From contig JAGZJZ010000034.1 in assembly GCA_018365455.1 (NCBI GenBank), positions 1-64,000 on the forward strand: a stretch of 64,000 bases of DNA. The letters run 5' to 3'. The notes beneath the pieces are model-generated. The model worked only from the letters and a program-made list of their open reading frames with translations. It searched no databases and was not told where the DNA came from. A program made the translations under genes and the position numbers. This DNA is from Clostridiales bacterium. Lineage in GTDB: Bacteria > Bacillota > Clostridia > Lachnospirales > Lachnospiraceae. This document shows positions 25,592-33,711 of the stretch, in pieces (position 1 is the stretch's first letter; each line of letters starts with the position of its first letter).

Positions 25592-26553
25592 AAAAAGAGA
25601 TTGATTTATATCTGATATCAGGTTTTCTGGGGGCAGGCAAGACAACCTTTTTGCAAAAACTTCTCCAGGCACTGCCCAATAAGAAGATTGGGGTCATTAT
25701 TAATGAATTTGGCAGCCTGGGAATTGACGGCATGCTGGTGGAAAAAGAAGGTATTCAACTGGTGGAAATTAATAACGGTTCCATATTTTGTGCCTGCTTA
25801 AAAGGGGGATTTGTAAAAACCCTCATTGGTTTTTCAAAGGAAGATATAGAAATCCTGCTGATTGAGAACTCAGGCATGGCGGATCCTTCCAATATGCATC
25901 TGCTTCTTCAGGAAATGGAACATATGGTAAGCCGTTCCCAGGCAGATTCAAATGCCCGCCCTTACCGGTACCGGGGCGCAGTCTGCATTACGGACAGCGT
26001 TACGTTCCTGCGTCATGTGCAGGTATTGGCACCGGTGCAGAATCAGATTGCATCCAGTAACTTTATTGTCATTAATAAAGTGGATCTGGTGAATCAGGTA
26101 ACCATTGAAAAGATAAAAGGAAAAATCCGGGAATTGAATCCCAAAGCATACCTGTACGAAACGATGTTTGCACAGGTTCCCCTGGGATTACTGGATGAAA
26201 AACTAATTGATAACGGTTACGTGGGTGAAACCAGTAATCAGCCATGGAACCGCCCGGCGACTTATTCCCTGGAATGCGGGACAAAAGTAAGTAAGCCGGA
26301 TCTGGAGCAGTTCGTGAAAAAAATGCAGCCTATGGCACTGCGTATAAAAGGAATCGCAGATACGCAGGAAGGATGGATCCAGGTGGATGGGGTAGGAGAC
26401 TATCTGGAAATAAAGCCTTTTAAAGCGGGAAAAAGGGATGTAATTACACACACGAAGCTGGTGGTCATTGGCAATGGTCCCGAGGAATTTGAAGAGAAAC
26501 TGGAGGATACCTGGAAATCAACCTGCAAGGAAGCGTGTGAGATTTATGAATAG
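25588..26553 (+). CDS. COG0523/CobW-family GTPase
   Basis: A 321-residue P-loop GTPase of the G3E family (CobW/YjiA/metal chaperones). Walker A is GFLGAGKTT (Gly12-Lys18-Thr), the switch region has NEFG, and the base-recognition motif is NKVD. The usual metal-binding NGCxCC is changed here to NGSIFCAC, leaving Cys68 and Cys70, so metal preference may differ. Family members deliver zinc or cobalt-type cofactors to target enzymes using GTP. It overlaps the lipoyl-protein gene by four bases and the lipoate-ligase gene by eight, indicating translational coupling. It may load zinc or a corrinoid on the neighbouring methyltransferases. Confidence 0.8.
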   Translation: MKKEIDLYLISGFLGAGKTTFLQKLLQALPNKKIGVIINEFGSLGIDGMLVEKEGIQLVEINNGSIFCACLKGGFVKTLIGFSKEDIEILLIENSGMADPSNMHLLLQEMEHMVSRSQADSNARPYRYRGAVCITDSVTFLRHVQVLAPVQNQIASSNFIVINKVDLVNQVTIEKIKGKIRELNPKAYLYETMFAQVPLGLLDEKLIDNGYVGETSNQPWNRPATYSLECGTKVSKPDLEQFVKKMQPMALRIKGIADTQEGWIQVDGVGDYLEIKPFKAGKRDVITHTKLVVIGNGPEEFEEKLEDTWKSTCKEACEIYE

Positions 26554-27562
26554 AATTGACGGCATATTATATGTAGAAAGCCCGTTTACAGATCCCTGCA
26601 AAAATCTGGCACTGGAAGAATATTTTTTCTATCACAAGACAGCAGGGTATCCCGATGCTGACATGCTGATTTTATGGCAGAATGAAAACAGTATTATCAT
26701 TGGGAAACACCAGAATACGCTGGAAGAAATAAATGAGGAAGCAGTGGAAAAGTACGGAACAAAAGTAGTGCGCAGAAATACCGGCGGCGGCACTGTTTTC
26801 CATGATCTGGGGAATCTGAACTTTTCATTTATTACTACAGAAAATGAAGATATGGATATTTCTTATGAGAGATTCCTGGAACCGGTTATAGGAGCTTTAA
26901 AGACATTGGGAGTACCAGCCGTGAAAAGCGGCAGAAATGATATTACGGCGGATGGCAAAAAAATATCCGGCAATGCCCAGGCACAGCATCAGAACCGGAT
27001 ACTCCATCATGGTACGCTTTTATTTTGTGCAGATCTTGCAAAGGCAACAGAGCTCTTAAAGGTCAGCCAGGATAAGTTATCCTCAAAAGGTGTGAAGTCG
27101 GTGAAGAGCAGAATCGGCAATATCATTGACTTCCTGGATGAACCTGGGATGAATGTACTGCAATTCCGGGATTATCTGCGCACTTATTTGGAAACGGAAG
27201 CCGGGGGTATCACAAAGGTGGAAATCACACCTGGGATACTGGCAGAGACAGAGGAACTGGCACTTCACAAATATGGTTCCAGGGATTGGAATTATGGACG
27301 CTCCCCCATGTTTAACCACAGGAAAGAAAAGCGGTTTGTCAATGGAAAAGTAACGGTAGAGATGTTAATTAAAAAAGGTATGATTACCGCATGTAAAATC
27401 AGTGGTGATTTTCTTTCCCTCTGTCCGGCATCTGACATAGAAGATATGCTGATTGGATTGGAATACAGGCGGGAGACAGTGGAAGGGGTATTAGAGCACG
27501 TACCCCTTGTAAAATATTTTGGCAAAATTACAAAAGACGAACTGATGGAGTGTTTTTACTAA
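26546..27562 (+). CDS. lplA: Lipoate-protein ligase A
   Basis: A 338-residue LplA-family enzyme that activates lipoate with ATP and attaches it to a lysine of a lipoyl domain. Visible motifs are RRNTGGGTVFHD near residue 75 and the lipoate-binding lysine region ADGKKISGNAQ near 137. The C-terminal accessory domain is present, so this is a full bifunctional ligase. The ATG at 26546 overlaps the end of the COG0523 gene by eight bases; the longer in-frame reading from 26468 overlaps that gene deeply and is unlikely. The small lipoyl protein two genes upstream is the probable substrate. Confidence 0.87.
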   Translation: MNRIDGILYVESPFTDPCKNLALEEYFFYHKTAGYPDADMLILWQNENSIIIGKHQNTLEEINEEAVEKYGTKVVRRNTGGGTVFHDLGNLNFSFITTENEDMDISYERFLEPVIGALKTLGVPAVKSGRNDITADGKKISGNAQAQHQNRILHHGTLLFCADLAKATELLKVSQDKLSSKGVKSVKSRIGNIIDFLDEPGMNVLQFRDYLRTYLETEAGGITKVEITPGILAETEELALHKYGSRDWNYGRSPMFNHRKEKRFVNGKVTVEMLIKKGMITACKISGDFLSLCPASDIEDMLIGLEYRRETVEGVLEHVPLVKYFGKITKDELMECFY

Positions 27563-27613
27563 AATTATTACCAAATAACTATGATTTTTTCAAAATAAAT
27601 TTTGACTTGCTGA

Positions 27614-27619
27614 TATAAT
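27614..27619 (+). promoter_or_regulatory. Extended -10 box of the UroD-Trx gene
   Basis: TGATATAAT provides an extended -10 (TGn before TATAAT at 27614-27619), about 80 bases before the 27700 ATG. No good -35 box is visible. Confidence 0.5.
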
Positions 27620-27699
27620 GAGTGTATGGTTGATGCCGTTAATCCGCAGGCGGTATCAGGGCGTATAGATATGAAAAATACATAAAGGAGATTATTAGA

Positions 27700-29052
27700 A
27701 TGAATTCAAGAGAATTAGTATTTCGTGCAATGCAGTGTAAAGAAGTAGAACGTATACCCTGGGTTCCTTTTGTAGGATGCCACGCAGCAAGTCTGATAGA
27801 TGTAAATTGTGAGGATTTCTTTAAAAGTGCAGATCATATTGTAAATGGAGTATTAAAGGCAGTAGAATTGTATCAGCCGGATGGGATTCCCGCATTATTT
27901 GACCTTCAGCTGGAAGCAGAGGCTATGGGATGCAATCTGACTTATGCAAAGGATAATCCGCCTGCAGTATCCAGCCACATCTTAGAGCAGGGCAAGACGC
28001 TGGCTGATCTGAAGATCCCAACAGAGGAAGACGGACGTTTCCCCATAGCAATGGACGCTACAAGACGCATTGTGGAAGCCATTGGTGATAAATGTGCAGT
28101 TTATGGTTTAATCACAGGACCCTTTACTCTGGCACTTCATTTAAAAGGAACCGATATCTTCTATGATATGCTGGATGAACCGGAAGAAGTGGAAGAATTA
28201 ATGGAATTCTGCCAGAAGGTAGCGATCAATACTGCAAAAATGTATATCGATGCCGGTGTGGATATCGTAGCAATCGTTGATCCTATGACTTCTCAGATTT
28301 CCCCTGATAACTTTGAAGAATTTGTAACACCTTATGTAACACCTGTATTTGATTACATTCGTGAAAGAGGCAAACTGGGATCCTTCTTCGTATGTGGAAA
28401 TGCAAAACGTAATATTGAAGCAATGTGCCAGACCCATTGCGATAATATCTCCATCGACGAAAATATTCCGCTGGAGTATGTAGTGGAGACCTGTAAACCA
28501 TACAAGGTATCTGTAGGCGGTAATATCAAACTGACTCTGACCATGCTCTTTGGAACACCTTATGACAATGTGAGAGATGCTACAAACTGTATGAATATCG
28601 GCGGAAAAACAGGATATATTCTGGCTCCCGGCTGTGATATGCCTTATGCAACCCCCGTTGCCAACGTTCAGGCTGTTACCAGCACCGTACACGGCAATAT
28701 CGAAGAGATTTTTGAAGGCGAAGATGTTATGGCAGGTGTAGACTATGAATTACCGGACTATGCAAGCGAAAAACAGGTCATAATAGACTGTATTACACTG
28801 GATTCCGAATCCTGTGCAGCATGTCAGTACAATATGGAAGCCGTTTACACTGCAGCTGCACCACTGGGTGATAAAGTGAAGATCATCGAGCATAAGATCA
28901 AAGAAAAAGAAGGCGTTGCCTGCATGATGAAATTAGGTGCTAAAAATGTACCTACAATCTGTGTGGACGGCGAAGTGAAATATGAAAGTATTCTTCCGGA
29001 TAATGCAGAACTGACTGCATGTTTCCAGGCAGCAGTAGATAAAAAAATCTGA
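27700..29052 (+). CDS. UroD-fold methyltransferase fused to a C-terminal thioredoxin-like domain
   Basis: A 450-residue two-domain protein. Residues 1 to about 340 are UroD-superfamily (MNSRELVFRAMQCKEVERIP). The proximal zinc motif reads FVCGN, with Cys232 but Phe230 where MtaA has His; the distal motif is canonical, Cys312 in APGCDMPYATP. Residues about 357-450 are a thioredoxin/glutaredoxin-like domain with Cys372-Ala-Ala-Cys375 and a cis-Pro motif NVPTICVDG (Pro418). The fusion suggests a redox-active dithiol works with the methyl-transfer site, either as a methyl acceptor or as a reductant. A strong hairpin/T-run follows. It lies just downstream of the lipoyl/LplA operon with its own promoter. 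Confidence 0.75.
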   Translation: MNSRELVFRAMQCKEVERIPWVPFVGCHAASLIDVNCEDFFKSADHIVNGVLKAVELYQPDGIPALFDLQLEAEAMGCNLTYAKDNPPAVSSHILEQGKTLADLKIPTEEDGRFPIAMDATRRIVEAIGDKCAVYGLITGPFTLALHLKGTDIFYDMLDEPEEVEELMEFCQKVAINTAKMYIDAGVDIVAIVDPMTSQISPDNFEEFVTPYVTPVFDYIRERGKLGSFFVCGNAKRNIEAMCQTHCDNISIDENIPLEYVVETCKPYKVSVGGNIKLTLTMLFGTPYDNVRDATNCMNIGGKTGYILAPGCDMPYATPVANVQAVTSTVHGNIEEIFEGEDVMAGVDYELPDYASEKQVIIDCITLDSESCAACQYNMEAVYTAAAPLGDKVKIIEHKIKEKEGVACMMKLGAKNVPTICVDGEVKYESILPDNAELTACFQAAVDKKI

Positions 29053-29070
29053 TAAGTGAAGGCAATGTGT

Positions 29071-29110
29071 GAGGGCTGTTCCCCAATTATGGGTAGCAGC
29101 TCTTATTTTT
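29071..29110 (+). terminator. Terminator after the UroD-Trx gene
   Basis: GAGGGCTGTTCCC (29071-29083) and GGGTAGCAGCTC (29091-29102) form an imperfect stem followed by TTATTTTT. Confidence 0.7.
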
Positions 29111-29239
29111 GTGGAAATATATATACGGTCATGGTAAAATAGTTGGGAAAGAGACGATGGGTAAGGCAGATAAGGTAAAAAATATAGATGACTCAGGAAG
29201 TATTATTGCAATTTTATAAATTATAAGGAGGTAAAAAGT

Positions 29240-29923
29240 ATGGAATACAGATTGATCGGAGAGGTTATGCCGGCAGTGGAAATGCGACTCAGGCAGGGAG
29301 AAGCCATTTATACCCAGTCTGGCGGTATGTCCTGGATGAGTGAAGGAATTGATATGACTACAAATGCAAGAGGCGGGATTATGAAAGGATTGGGAAGAAT
29401 GTTTTCCGGGGAGTCCTTTTTTATGACCACCTATTCAGCCATGCAGGATGGCGTTACCATCGGATTCTCCGCTACGGTTCCGGGAGAAATTCTGCCGGTG
29501 GATCTGAGTACTTATGGAAGTCTGATCTGCCAAAAGGGAGCATTTTTGTGCGCTCAGAACATGGTAGATGTAAGGGCAGTCTTTACGAAAAAGATGTCAG
29601 CCGGTTTTTTTGGGGGTGAAGGGTTCATCCTGCAGGAAATGTCCGGAAACGGCATGGCATTTTTAGAAGTAGATGGCAATAAGGTGGAAAAGGTGCTGGC
29701 TCCGGGTGAAGTCCTTAAGGTTGACACCGGAAATTTAGTAGCATTTGAAAACACGGTGCGGTATGAAGTGGAAATGATGCGCGGAGGTATGAATATTTTC
29801 CTGGGTGGTGAAGGCTTATTTATTACAAGACTCACGGGACCGGGAAGAGTTGTGCTGCAGACACAGAACTTTTCAGAATTTGTGGGCAGGATACGGACTT
29901 ATATACCGAACCAGAGCAGCTAA
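29240..29923 (+). CDS. AIM24/TIGR00266 family protein
   Basis: A 227-residue protein of the AIM24/TIGR00266 family, beta-rich trimeric proteins of unknown biochemical function. Typical features are GGMSWMSEGIDMTT, the glycine-rich middle and the final LTGPGRVVLQTQ. There is no signal peptide. TAAGGAGG lies before the ATG. It stands alone between two terminators and I see no functional link to either neighbour. Confidence 0.82.
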   Translation: MEYRLIGEVMPAVEMRLRQGEAIYTQSGGMSWMSEGIDMTTNARGGIMKGLGRMFSGESFFMTTYSAMQDGVTIGFSATVPGEILPVDLSTYGSLICQKGAFLCAQNMVDVRAVFTKKMSAGFFGGEGFILQEMSGNGMAFLEVDGNKVEKVLAPGEVLKVDTGNLVAFENTVRYEVEMMRGGMNIFLGGEGLFITRLTGPGRVVLQTQNFSEFVGRIRTYIPNQSS

Positions 29924-29976
29924 TGGTGACAGGTTAGAAATCAAGAGCCTGCAGCAAAGAATGTTATTCAGATGGA

Positions 29977-30039
29977 AGCCCCGGTTTTTCTGTTTGTTTC
30001 AAGGAGGTTTTGAAACAGCAGGAAATCCGGGGCTATCTT
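29977..30039 (+). terminator. Long hairpin after the AIM24-family gene
   Basis: AGCCCCGG (29977-29984) pairs with CCGGGGCT (30027-30034), and the inner arms TTTGTTTCAA and TTTTGAAACAG extend the stem. ATCTTT follows. Confidence 0.6.
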
Positions 30040-30070
30040 TATGAAATCAAAAATAATTATAAAAATAAAA

Positions 30071-30096
30071 TGAACCCCACCGAAAGTTATGACGAT
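30071..30096 (+). promoter_or_regulatory. Possible ECF-type autoregulated promoter
   Basis: TGAACC at 30071-30076 and CGAT at 30093-30096, 16 bases apart, resemble ECF-sigma boxes upstream of the sigma gene. A sigma-A -10 (TATAAT) overlaps, so this is only a suggestion. Confidence 0.25.
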
Positions 30097-30129
30097 TATA
30101 TAATAGCAGGGTAAAAAGGAGGTGTGGAT

Positions 30130-30660
30130 GTGCTTGCAGATCAGGTAGAAGTTTTGATTGAACAATATGGAACGGACATATACCGGTTTTGTTCCAGGTT
30201 ATGCAGAAACCGGGCAGATGCGGAGGATTTGTATCAGAAGACATTTTTAAAAGTTCTGGAACTTTCCATGGAAGTGAAACGGGATGGAAATCCGAAAGCA
30301 TTTTTATTTTCTGTTACAAATGGACTGTGGATGAATGAAGTGCGGAAAATGGCAAGGCACAGCCGGATTGCCCCAAGTGTATCCCTGGATGACGACAATG
30401 AAAATCTGGCGGCAGACCAGGTTGATCTGGAAAGTGAAGTTCTGGCACGAATCCGGGACGGGGTGCTGCGAAAGATCATGGAGGAACTGCCGGAGAAGTT
30501 TCGGATACCGGTGATTCTCTATTATACCTGTGAGGTTTCATTGGAGGAGATCGGAAAGATTATGAAAAAGCCCACGGGTACCATAAAGAGCAGGCTGCAT
30601 AAAGCCCGCAGCATGATTAAGAAAAGATTGGAGGAACAGGGATATGACTATGCAGGATGA
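30130..30660 (+). CDS. ECF-type RNA polymerase sigma factor
   Basis: A 176-residue sigma-70 family factor of the extracytoplasmic-function type. Region 2 is near the N-terminus (YRFCSRLCRNRADAEDLYQKTFLKVLEL) and region 4 at the C-terminus (LPEKFRIPVILYYTCEVSLEEIGKIMKKPTGTI contains the helix-turn-helix). I chose the GTG at 30130 because AAGGAGG lies seven bases upstream; a GTG at 30124 abuts it. It overlaps the next gene by 17 bases, the usual arrangement of sigma and anti-sigma genes. Confidence 0.85.
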   Translation: MLADQVEVLIEQYGTDIYRFCSRLCRNRADAEDLYQKTFLKVLELSMEVKRDGNPKAFLFSVTNGLWMNEVRKMARHSRIAPSVSLDDDNENLAADQVDLESEVLARIRDGVLRKIMEELPEKFRIPVILYYTCEVSLEEIGKIMKKPTGTIKSRLHKARSMIKKRLEEQGYDYAG

Positions 30661-31156
30661 TAGACAACAAAGTAATCGAAATCTAAATGATAGAGACCAG
30701 GGACAAAGAGCCCAGAATCAAAGTTACCAGGATCAAAGTTACCAGGATCAAAGTGCCCAGAATCAAAGAGCCCGGAATCCATGTGAACCCCAGTTCAATG
30801 ACCGTTTGGGTAAAGAAATTAAAAATGCCATGGCTTCTTCTGAGAAGCCGGATGATAATCTCAATAAAATCCTGATGAGGCAGGTCAGGGAAAAAGAAGC
30901 GTATTTAAAATCGGCTGCCGGTACCAGAACAATATCACTGTGGTTTCTTCCAATGCTTTTAAATGGACTGCTGTTTGGAATGCTGGCATTTTTGGGGTAT
31001 TTTTTAATTCCGAACATGTTACTGGCAAAGCTGGTTATGAGTGCCTGCATTTATATGGTTCTTGCAGGTGTGGCGCTTACAGCCGCTGGCATGTGGTTTT
31101 CTGATTTAAAAGAAAAGATGGTTCTGGTTCTGGAAAAAGGAGGGAACAAAGCATGA
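30644..31156 (+). CDS. Putative membrane-bound anti-sigma factor
   Basis: A 170-residue protein that I do not recognise by sequence. The first 45 residues are an Asn/Gln/Asp/Arg-rich tail encoded by a 15-bp tandem repeat (SYQDQ units). A soluble part follows, then two hydrophobic segments (SLWFLPMLLNGLLFGMLAFLGYFLI and about 30 more) near residues 100-150. Overlap with the ECF-sigma gene and the membrane topology suggest an anti-sigma factor, although no zinc-binding HxxxCxxC motif is present. It ends in a 4-base overlap with the next gene. Confidence 0.6.
   Translation: MTMQDDRQQSNRNLNDRDQGQRAQNQSYQDQSYQDQSAQNQRARNPCEPQFNDRLGKEIKNAMASSEKPDDNLNKILMRQVREKEAYLKSAAGTRTISLWFLPMLLNGLLFGMLAFLGYFLIPNMLLAKLVMSACIYMVLAGVALTAAGMWFSDLKEKMVLVLEKGGNKA
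30692..30781 (+). repeat. 15-bp tandem repeat within the putative anti-sigma gene
   Basis: Units such as AGTTACCAGGATCAA (30722-30736 and 30737-30751, identical) and variants AGAGCCCAGAATCAA and AGTGCCCAGAATCAA give about six copies, coding for five-residue units like SYQDQ. Confidence 0.75.
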
Positions 31157-32022
31157 ATTCTGATAAAAAGAAAAAGTATATCATCATTGGAATTGTAATT
31201 TTAATTGCAGCAATTATACTGCGGGTGGCAATATGGGGAGTGACAGAAGGGATTGGAACCATCAGTTTGCTTGCGGGCGGCCTCTTGTTTGGCGGGCTTT
31301 TATGTGCACTTCTGGTCTATGTGTGCATCTGCATCTGGATCTATCGGGATTGTATGAAAAGGGGGGAAAATGGACTGCTCTGGATGATCATCGTGTTCAT
31401 TGCAACCCCGATTTTAGGCTTGATTATCTATATGGTTACCAGAGGTGAAAATAGGATTTTATGTAGAAATTGCGGATACCGGATCAGGCAGTCAGCCAGA
31501 TACTGTGAAAACTGCGGCGAAGAAAATCAGGGACGTCAGGGGGAAATGGCAGTGGAGCAATCAAGTAAAGGTTTTGGATTTATCATAGCGGCGATCCTCT
31601 CAGGAATCCTGATGCTTGTATGTTTGATTTCTTTCATTGTCCTTGCGTTTACCACGGATGACTTCCTGGATAAAAACACCTGGAACACCGGCATTATCAT
31701 GGCTTCCATTGAAAATAAATGGGGCGATGACTGGAATTTAAGCTTTAAATACGCATCTGAGGGATTCCGCAAGAGTGCAAAATTTCGGATTGATGACAAT
31801 CAGGCAGTGCTGCATGCCCAGGTCAGCAGTGAAGAAGGTCAGCTGCTTATGCATATTATTCAGGATGAGAGAGAAGAAATCATTGATGTGAGTAATTTAA
31901 AGGAGCCTCTGGTGTATCCCCTTACCGAATACAAGGCAGGAAAGATTCAGGTTGTTCTGGAGATTAACGGGGCTAAAAATGTAAAATCAAAGATTCAAAT
32001 TGAAAATCCAGGTGACAGCTGA
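31153..32022 (+). CDS. Membrane protein with zinc-ribbon, in the ECF sigma operon
   Basis: A 289-residue protein of unknown function. Three hydrophobic segments lie in residues about 9-25, 37-60 and 73-95. A zinc ribbon CRNCGYRIRQSARYCENCG follows near residues 108-125, then another membrane segment (IIAAILSGILMLVCLISFIVL). The last 110 residues form an exported-looking domain (FRKSAKFRIDDNQAVLHAQV). It overlaps the preceding gene by four bases and belongs to the sigma/anti-sigma operon, so it may sense envelope conditions. Confidence 0.65.
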   Translation: MNSDKKKKYIIIGIVILIAAIILRVAIWGVTEGIGTISLLAGGLLFGGLLCALLVYVCICIWIYRDCMKRGENGLLWMIIVFIATPILGLIIYMVTRGENRILCRNCGYRIRQSARYCENCGEENQGRQGEMAVEQSSKGFGFIIAAILSGILMLVCLISFIVLAFTTDDFLDKNTWNTGIIMASIENKWGDDWNLSFKYASEGFRKSAKFRIDDNQAVLHAQVSSEEGQLLMHIIQDEREEIIDVSNLKEPLVYPLTEYKAGKIQVVLEINGAKNVKSKIQIENPGDS

Positions 32023-32035
32023 CGGTAATGGAAAT

Positions 32036-32107
32036 CTGCCCCGGAAATAGTTCGTACAGTATGGCTTAATTATTTGAGCAAAGCTGTACTGGCTGAATCC
32101 GGGGCAG
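32036..32107. terminator. Bidirectional terminator between convergent genes
   Basis: CTGCCCCGGA (32036-32045) pairs with TCCGGGGCAG (32098-32107), with a nested stem GTACAG/CTGTAC at 32054-32089. TTAATTTTTAA follows on the plus strand. Confidence 0.7.
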
Positions 32108-32114
32108 TTAATTT

Positions 32115-33638
32115 TTAATTTCTCTTATAACGGTACTGATGCTTAAATTCGGTGGGGCTTAACCCGGTATATTTTTTAAAGATCGAAGAAAAATAAGTGG
32201 GATCATTATAGCCGACCAGCCCGGCGACCTCATATGCCAGGGTTCCCGGATTGATCAGGTATTCCTTTGCCTTTTCGATACGGGTTTTGTTGATATATTC
32301 TGTAATCGGCTCGCTATAAGACTTGCGGAATGTTCTGCTTAAATGGGAAGGGGATATATGTAAGTTTTCCGCTATATTTTCTAAGGACAGGGATTCGGAT
32401 AAGTGGCTGTGGATGTACTTGATCGTATCTTCCACAATCTTGTTTTGAGAAGCTCCGGTTCCGGTCAGGTGGCTGATGGTGGTATCCAGCATTTCCTGCA
32501 AGGAAGTTTCCAGGGTGAAAATATCGTTGGAATTATATATGCCTGTCAGGTATTCGGCTCCGCAGGGCGTAATGCCCCTTTTTAGAGACACCCTGGAGCA
32601 GATATAATAAATCTGGGAGCAGATATTTTTGGCATCTCTGGATTTCACAAGATTCCTTTTAAATTTAGTAAACAGGTTATGTATGATGTTCCGGGATTCG
32701 TCAAAGCTAAACTGATTCAGGGTGTTTTCAAGGTTGAGCAAATCCATCGAATTTTCAGCGTTAATATCGTATTCATCAGGACTTGCCGTCTGGGTGAAGC
32801 GGGCAATATTATTTTCTGTATAAAAGGTCAGTGAGAGGGCATAAATGGCTTCCGATACGGCTGCACTGAATTCCGCGGCGGTATCATGACAGCGGCTGAT
32901 CCCAATGGCTGCCTGGCTGGAATCCAAAGTATGGGTGATGGCAGCGATCTCGGAACAGTTTTCCAGGATGTAGGCGGGAACCTGGTTACTGCTTTTAGCC
33001 AGATAATAGACAACGATAACCAGGTGGTTGTAGCGGTAACAATATGCTTTCTCCGATAAGATTAATTTTTTAAAAGAAGAAATATCCGGGTTCGGAGGGG
33101 TAATCTGGAAGGCAGCAATATAGTATTGCTCCAGGCATATTCCATACTGGAAGATTCGCTGTTCCAATGAGGGTGACAAAGGAGAGTCTGTCAGTTCCTG
33201 CAGCAATTGCTCCTTTAAAAAAGTCAGATCTTCTTCTGCAGCAGAATTGTTTTTTTTGGACGTGAGCATTTTTTTTTGAGCGGCCTGGACGGCCTCAAAT
33301 AAATCCTTTTTGTTGGTCGGCTTTAGAATGAATGCAGAGACATTATAGTGGATGGCTCTTTGGGCATATTCAAAGTCTGCGAATCCGGTCAACAGGATGA
33401 CCTGTACGTCCGGCATATTCTCGTATACAAATTTTGCCACCTCCAGCCCGTCTGAGACGGGCATCCGAATATCGGTTATAACAATATCTACGTGGTTTTT
33501 CTGAATAAAATCAATCGCTTCGATGCCATCACTGGCTGTTCCTGCAACTTCACATCCTATGGATTCCCAGTTCATAAAATTAGAAATGCCTTTTCTCATA
33601 GTGGCCTCATCATCCACAATTAATAATTGAAATATCAT
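32115..33638 (-). CDS. YesN-type response regulator with AraC DNA-binding domain
   Basis: A 507-residue regulator. The receiver domain (residues 1-120) shows LLIVDDEATMRKGI, the phospho-acceptor Asp in VDIVITDIRMPVSDG, and the conserved Lys in ILKPTNK. The C-terminal AraC domain has LENIAENLHISPSHLSRTF and the second motif VGYNDPTYFSSIFKKYTGLSP. It pairs with the 33712 kinase transcribed just upstream on the same strand. The pair is divergent from the 35804 ABC operon, which it probably activates. Confidence 0.9.
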   Translation of the reverse strand: MIFQLLIVDDEATMRKGISNFMNWESIGCEVAGTASDGIEAIDFIQKNHVDIVITDIRMPVSDGLEVAKFVYENMPDVQVILLTGFADFEYAQRAIHYNVSAFILKPTNKKDLFEAVQAAQKKMLTSKKNNSAAEEDLTFLKEQLLQELTDSPLSPSLEQRIFQYGICLEQYYIAAFQITPPNPDISSFKKLILSEKAYCYRYNHLVIVVYYLAKSSNQVPAYILENCSEIAAITHTLDSSQAAIGISRCHDTAAEFSAAVSEAIYALSLTFYTENNIARFTQTASPDEYDINAENSMDLLNLENTLNQFSFDESRNIIHNLFTKFKRNLVKSRDAKNICSQIYYICSRVSLKRGITPCGAEYLTGIYNSNDIFTLETSLQEMLDTTISHLTGTGASQNKIVEDTIKYIHSHLSESLSLENIAENLHISPSHLSRTFRKSYSEPITEYINKTRIEKAKEYLINPGTLAYEVAGLVGYNDPTYFSSIFKKYTGLSPTEFKHQYRYKRN

Positions 33639-33711
33639 AACTTCGTCTCCTTTTCCCTGCCATAAAATATTGAAAAATCATTTTTCGAATCTTGTCAAAA
33701 TAAACATTCCG

